20,365 nt of DNA from Pavlovales sp. CCMP2436. Its lineage: Eukaryota; Haptophyta; Pavlovophyceae; Pavlovales. The stretch spans positions 39,524 through 59,888 of the forward strand of contig MU631650.1 of NCBI GenBank assembly GCA_026770615.1, given 5' to 3'. This document shows positions 16,299-20,365 of this stretch, one piece after another; position 1 is the first letter of the stretch; each line of letters opens with the position of its first letter. Both the position numbers and the translations under genes were made by a program. The notes beneath the pieces are model-generated. The model was given only the letters and a program-made list of their open reading frames with translations. It was not told where the DNA came from and made no database searches.

Positions 16299-16710
16299 GT
16301 CGAATTCCGAATTAGTGGCGTGATTCCGCACTGGGGAGGGGGAAAAGTGGTGACCTGGACGAAGAAGTAGACATTGGTCACCCCTGTGCCCTAAGTGTCG
16401 ATAGCTGATGTCGAATAGAGCCCTCCTCGACGGTCGGAGCCCACCTCGTGTGCCTCTTAGGTGCCTTTAGGGTCGACAACATACTTAATGTAACTAACAT
16501 TTCCGATTCTCAGCTTTCGGAAGCGAAAAGAAAGTCATGGTTCCCGACGTGGTGCCGCGGACTTGTTGCAGATTCGTGAATGGGGCGGTGCTCCATTCAC
16601 GAATTTGCAACAACGCGGCACTACCTCCGGTTCCTGAGTTGCTCCGGAGGATTTTCACCTGACTTTTTTTGAATTCCCTCCCCGGACTGGCCACTAATTT
16701 GGAATTTGAC
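16299..16710. mobile_element. 412-bp inverted-repeat element (MITE-like)
   Basis: The 21-base ends 16299-16319 and 16690-16710 are inverted repeats matching at 19 positions (core AATTCC.AATTAGTGGC). GGGGAGGG recurs just inside each end. The interior carries a long hairpin (16552-16621) and a 7-bp CCTCCGG/CCGGAGG stem (16625-16651). There is no coding capacity. I do not see a convincing target duplication, so the exact ends and superfamily are open. Confidence 0.55.
16552..16621. repeat. 70-nt interrupted palindrome
   Basis: GTGCCGCG (16552-16559) pairs with CGCGGCAC (16614-16621). Inside, TTGTTGCA pairs with TGCAACAA and ATTCGTGAATGG with CCATTCACGAAT. Only a few unpaired bases remain and the loop is about 9 nt. 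Confidence 0.85.
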
Positions 16711-17441
16711 TCAGGTTGACGATGTGACCTCCCGTTGGTTCGTTATGGTTTCTTAAAATCACTACAAAAAAATACAGAAATGTCAGCATGGAGGCCAAAT
16801 TTCGGGCATGTGGGCGCACGTGCCAGTAGCTTGCCAGCGCGTAGACGCGGACCTGCTCTAAGCGGAGGGGGGCTCGGCGTGGTGTGTGGGGTAGCCTAAA
16901 CACACCTGGGCACCCCTGGTGCAGCCCAGAGCGCCCTCTGGCCACGCACCTATCGGTACCACCCTGGGAATGTTCTATAGATAGGAATATTTAATTATTT
17001 AAATTCGGCTTGTAATTAGCAGTACTCCATTTGTTATTGAGAAGGTTCCGTTCGGCCGAGACTTTGTATTTGCCTCTTGAGACCCAACCTTCCAAGGCTC
17101 AGCTCCGGAGCACGAAATTGAAACCAATGGCAGCAGTGCGCACCCATCCTATTGCATAGGTTTGGATATGATCCGTCTCAGGGGTCTAGCCGATTGAGTC
17201 ACTATCCGTTAAAGAACTGTAGGATCGTATTCGTTGACAAACAGGTTTAGTTATACAACAAACCGAATAAATCGGGCCGGGTGAGAAGCGTGCTTTAGGC
17301 TTCGTACCCAAGCTTACCATTATTGCTTATTCCCGTAGGATTTAATCCCGGTTTGTTTCATTCTTCAGCGTTCCAAGTCTTTATCGGACAGCCCTTGACG
17401 TAGAAGAATTTGACGGGGGACAATTTTGTTCATGACGGGGG
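16711..17441. other. No gene recognised
   Basis: Mixed-composition sequence without a protein-like frame, tRNA or clear repeat. An AT-rich patch lies at 16976-17010. An imperfect inverted pair around GAAGCGTGC...GCTTCGTAC lies near 17284-17310. Confidence 0.4.
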
Positions 17442-17609
17442 GCGATCAGGCGGGTCTTCGGAGGAGAAGGGCACACGGCTCGCCCATGAGGCGTACGACG
17501 GCTCCTAGGGCCATTTCCCGGTCCCGAGGCCTTCAGGGCGGGCGGGGAGCCGTCGCGCGCCTCATAGGTGAGCAGTTTGCCCTTTTCCTCCGAAGACCTA
17601 CCTGATTGC
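17442..17609. repeat. Foldback with 64-bp inverted arms
   Basis: The left arm 17442-17505 (ATCAGGCGGGTCTTCGGAGG ... CGACGGCTCC) is inverted at 17546-17609 (GGAGCCGTCG ... CCTCCGAAGACCTACCTGAT) with a handful of mismatches and a 40-nt spacer. On the minus strand the right arm lies in a frame with codon-like composition (FRRAGAAFVPSFACVRVQSG further out), so it may be an inverted duplication of a gene fragment. Confidence 0.8.
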
Positions 17610-17999
17610 ACCCTGACACAGGCGAACGAGGGCACGAAGGCCGCACCTGCGCGCCTGAAATGCGATATGGCGCGCTCGGGAAGCACCCCCGGCAAGCACC
17701 AGCCGTCCCTATACACTAGTGGTACCACCTTCAGGCGTGGCGCGGCTGGGATCCGAGTCCCCGCGGCGTAGATGGCCGAGTGCTCAAACGTTTTTTTAAA
17801 ATCACCATTTTTTGTCTGTTCTAAATTTATTAATTTATTTGAGCTTTTTTTTTATTCTCAGTGGGTAATATTGAGCTATATACCCAAATGCGCCCGAGGA
17901 GTTGGTGACTGGCCCCTGACTTTTCAGCCCTTGGGGACGTCGGGAAGGCCCCCATATGTAGTAGCGTGCCGTTATTCGTTATGTATAAGTCTTATTATA
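17610..17999. other. No gene recognised
   Basis: GC-rich to 17770, then AT-rich. TGGCCGAGTGC at 17773-17783 resembles a pol III A box but is followed by a T run and no tRNA body. Confidence 0.4.
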
Positions 18000-18432
18000 T
18001 GTGTGAAAATATCTCGAAATACGTCCGTCTCCTGACAGGTCTCCACAGGGCCCAAGCGTTGAGAAATACTCGGATCAAGGGACCTTAGCAGAGCACACGG
18101 AAACCGTCCCCACCGCTAAGGCTGATCAAACACACGACAATCGACGACTCTCCGACTGGCGCGCGCTGACCGGCCGCTGCTGCCTTATGCTCGTCTCAAA
18201 ATGCAGCTCGCCTGCACACATGCCGCACCTGTAGCACATATAAAAACAGACTAATAAACTCCGGCAGCCTGTATCCCACCGTGTGATTCTTGTCCACGAG
18301 GGGCAAGAATCACACGGTGGGGGGCTTATTGTGGTCCCGGTCTACCCCACCCCCTCAGGGTGGTGGGCCTCGGGCTCGATATGTTGAGGTGTGTTTTCGG
18401 GGCATTGTTCTTCCCTCTTGCGCTTTTGGCGT
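18000..18432 (-). repeat. Interspersed hairpin repeat, copy D
   Basis: Near-full match to copy A (4793-5222). The central stem is perfect here: CCCACCGTGTGATTCTTG (18275-18292) with its complement at 18304-18321 around an 11-nt loop. The next GC hairpin is kept with shifted pairing (CCCACC/GGTGGG, about 18346-18367). The minus strand reads CYRCGMCAGELHFET (about 18236-18192). It is the best-preserved hairpin of the family. Confidence 0.75.
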
Positions 18433-18988
18433 GCGTCTGCTGTGATCGGGCCGGTCATGACCGAAGGCGTCCGCAAGCCCTGACCGAAGAGTGGCCAGCA
18501 GATCTACTTAATATTGACCGCCGGTGCACTTTGACCGGTGGTCTGCGGGCATGCTTCAGCATTGCAATGGGCTACTCGATGACTTACAAGTGTCATGCGG
18601 CGCAATGTGGACTGCGTCGATGCGTGGGGCGAGACACCACAGTAGAACCTATCTTTAACCAAACCTGAAACGAAATCGCCTGCTTCGGAGCTCAGTCGGC
18701 GTTTTAGTTTCACCACAAGGTGACTCTGGAACTCAACAGAGTGACGCTCAGACGCTCAACACCCGGGGCCTCCTGGACGCAGAGACTGCGCCTCCGGCGG
18801 TTGAAGTGGCATCATAACATCATAGCATAACATAACATTTGTACAAGCAGCCGGTTACTGGTCATACAGTACACGCAACTAGTTTATATTTAAGTCTGTT
18901 TAATCGCCATGTAATATTTTAAAATCGCCGCGCTGCGCCTACTTGGACAAAGCGCCGGGAAATCGTACCTTGCTTAGGCCTTATTCTC
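18433..18988. other. No gene recognised; two hairpins and short repeats
   Basis: GACCGCCGGT/ACCGGTGGTC form a stem near 18515-18542. GAAACGAAATCGCC pairs with GGCGTTTTAGTTTC near 18668-18713 (12 of 14). CATAACAT-type short repeats lie at 18811-18838. Confidence 0.45.
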
Positions 18989-19808
18989 TCATCGACTTCT
19001 CGCGTCCGAGTAAGTTCGGCGAGACGACGTCCGGAGGAAGGGCACGGATACGAGCGCCTCGGCCTTTGCAGCGCCGAGGCTCTTGCTAGGGCGCGGGTTT
19101 TTAGCCAACTTGAGCTTGGGATTGAAGATATCCTTTAGGGGGCGAACGAAGACGTCGAGCGGGGGGGGCTCGCCGCGCGCGGCCCGCACCTGCGTGTAGA
19201 GCTGCCACTCCGCGCTGAGCGCCGCGCGCTGCGCCGCGGTGAGCCCGAGCGTGAGCACGCCCTCGAGCGAGCCGCCGTTCGCCCCGAGGCAGCTCGCGAG
19301 GACCGCGCGCGCCCGCGCCGCCTCGTCCCCCCCTGTGACCGTCGAGCTAGAACCACTGCCGTTACGCGCGTCCCGGCCGAGCCTACCGCGCGTGCCCTGG
19401 CCAAGCACGCCGAGCTGGTCGAATGCCCTGGGCTCGGCGCGCGCGCAGCTCGGCTGGAGCACGCCGATGGTGTCCGCCGCGTCCGGCGGCAGCCGCGGCG
19501 GCGGCGCGCGCGCGTCTAGGAGGTCGATGCGCGCGACCAGCTCGAAGGCGTCCGCCACCCAGCCGCTGAAACTGCGCTCGGCAATGGCCAGCCGCGGTGA
19601 GCCGATCACGAGCAGCCGCCCGCGCGAGTGGTACTGCCACCAGAGGGTGTGCCAGCCCGAGGGGGGGCGCGAGTACTCCCAGGGCTTGTAGCCCACAAAG
19701 TGCATCAGGACCACCTCGGATGGCCTTGGTCGACCTATATGTATATTACATATACATATATATATATATATATGGAAGCCCACACTGGCCGTATGTATAT
19801 ATACATGG

Positions 19809-19851
<43 letters not shown>

Positions 19852-19875
19852 CATGTGTATATATATATATAGATT

Positions 19876-19906
<31 letters not shown>

Positions 19907-19907
19907 T

Positions 19908-19943
<36 letters not shown>

Positions 19944-20030
19944 TATATAATACACATATATATATATAAAAAACATATATATATAATACATATACATATA
20001 CCTATAAATATATAATATATTTAATATGTA

Positions 20031-20061
<31 letters not shown>

Positions 20062-20342
20062 GTAATGACCGTCCGTGCCGCCAAACTGCTTCGACCAGAA
20101 CTTGTACTCCACGTTGAACTTCTTGGGCAGGCGCACGAGGTGAGGCCTCCCTGCACCCTTGAAGTAATCCTTGAGCAGCTCCTGCTCGCGGTACGGGTGC
20201 GAGGCCTCTGCGAGGCTGCGCAGATCCTTGAGGGTCTGCGGGCTCTGCAGCCGCTCCCGCCCCAAAACGAGCAGCCCCATATTGTTGAGCTGCGCGTTGA
20301 CCAGGGCAGCCGCGGCGAGGTAGATGTCGCTGCGCTGCACAG
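18989..20342 (-). CDS. Glycosyltransferase family 8 (glycogenin-like), 3' part
   Basis: GT8 enzymes transfer a sugar from a nucleotide sugar with retention of configuration. The exon from 20342, after a pyrimidine-rich CCTCTTTCACCAG acceptor, reads [10 protein letters not shown], then [11 protein letters not shown] and [13 protein letters not shown]. These match the family's N-x-G-x-x-V-L, D/EQ-x-x-L-N-x-Y-F and L-P-x-x-Y-N blocks. The intron 20069-19735 (G|GTCATT...ATATAG|GT, phase 1) follows. The next exon starts [20 protein letters not shown], containing the diagnostic H-F-x-G-x-K-P-W near the GT8 C terminus. W-H-T-L-W-W-Q-Y follows, then a tail of about 190 residues rich in Ala/Arg/Ser, ending SDARSR and stop at 18989. 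The N-terminal nucleotide-sugar and DxD regions lie beyond the window. The tail has no recognised domain. Confidence 0.75.
19738..20061. repeat. TA microsatellite filling the GT8 intron
   Basis: Long (TA)n runs are interspersed with ATACATAT variants and one GA run (about 19888-19907). It lies entirely within the inferred intron, so the reading frame is unaffected. Its length is probably polymorphic and hard to assemble. Confidence 0.9.
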
Positions 20343-20365
20343 CTGGTGAAAGAGGAGGCCGAAGG

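Noticed and set aside
17760..17800. tRNA-like A box TGGCCGAGTGC followed by a T run
   Set aside because: No anticodon arm, T arm or B box follows in the right place; the T run comes after only about 10 bases.
19809..20015. Frames of alternating Tyr/Ile
   Set aside because: Pure translation of the TA microsatellite.

Overview
The window is nuclear DNA from a unicellular eukaryote, most likely an alga of the haptophyte, stramenopile or dinoflagellate type. The evidence is spliceosomal GT-AG introns that join reading frames exactly, decayed non-LTR retrotransposons, terminal-inverted-repeat elements with target duplications, a eukaryotic TnpB homologue (Fanzor), and a membrane-linked SHSW/TIR-like gene of a kind I associate with algal genomes. 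The lineage is an inference from gene style; no single sequence fixes it. I see no bacterial operon structure, rRNA, credible tRNA or CRISPR array.

Layout, left to right. 1-770 is a degenerate minisatellite, which recurs at 11797-12129. 906-2690 (+) is a two-exon gene for a low-complexity Ser/Gly/Pro/Ala-rich protein. 2761-2990 (-) is the C-terminal remnant of one LINE. 3341-5670 holds three copies of a hairpin-bearing interspersed repeat, plus a 166-bp MITE (4031-4196). 5271 to about 11060 (-) is a 5'-truncated, frameshifted LINE with RT (YMDD intact), RNase H, a C-terminal zinc knuckle and a tail of 23-residue repeats. A 938-bp Mutator-like element (6293-7230) with a 10-bp target duplication sits inside that tail.

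11113 to about 15715 (+) holds a multi-pass membrane exon, then, about 2.3 kb further on, exons of a TIR-like 'SHSW' protein. The two may be one gene, since their splice phases are compatible. The gap between them holds, on the opposite strand (about 14003-12639), a Fanzor nuclease gene with its own 106-nt intron. All three RuvC residues are recognisable, but the gene has a frameshift and an in-frame TAG. A strong hairpin lies 14 bp past its stop and is a candidate guide-RNA scaffold. 16299-16710 is a 412-bp inverted-repeat element, 17442-17609 a foldback, and 18000-18432 a fourth copy of the interspersed repeat. The right edge (20342-18989, -) is the 3' part of a GT8 glycosyltransferase gene with an intron made largely of TA microsatellite.

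Overall this is a transposon-dense accessory region. At most three host genes (the low-complexity gene, the membrane/TIR-like gene and the GT8 gene) sit among nested and decaying mobile elements. The most notable item is the Fanzor locus with its 3' hairpin, followed by the LINE/MULE nesting and the hairpin-conserving repeat family.
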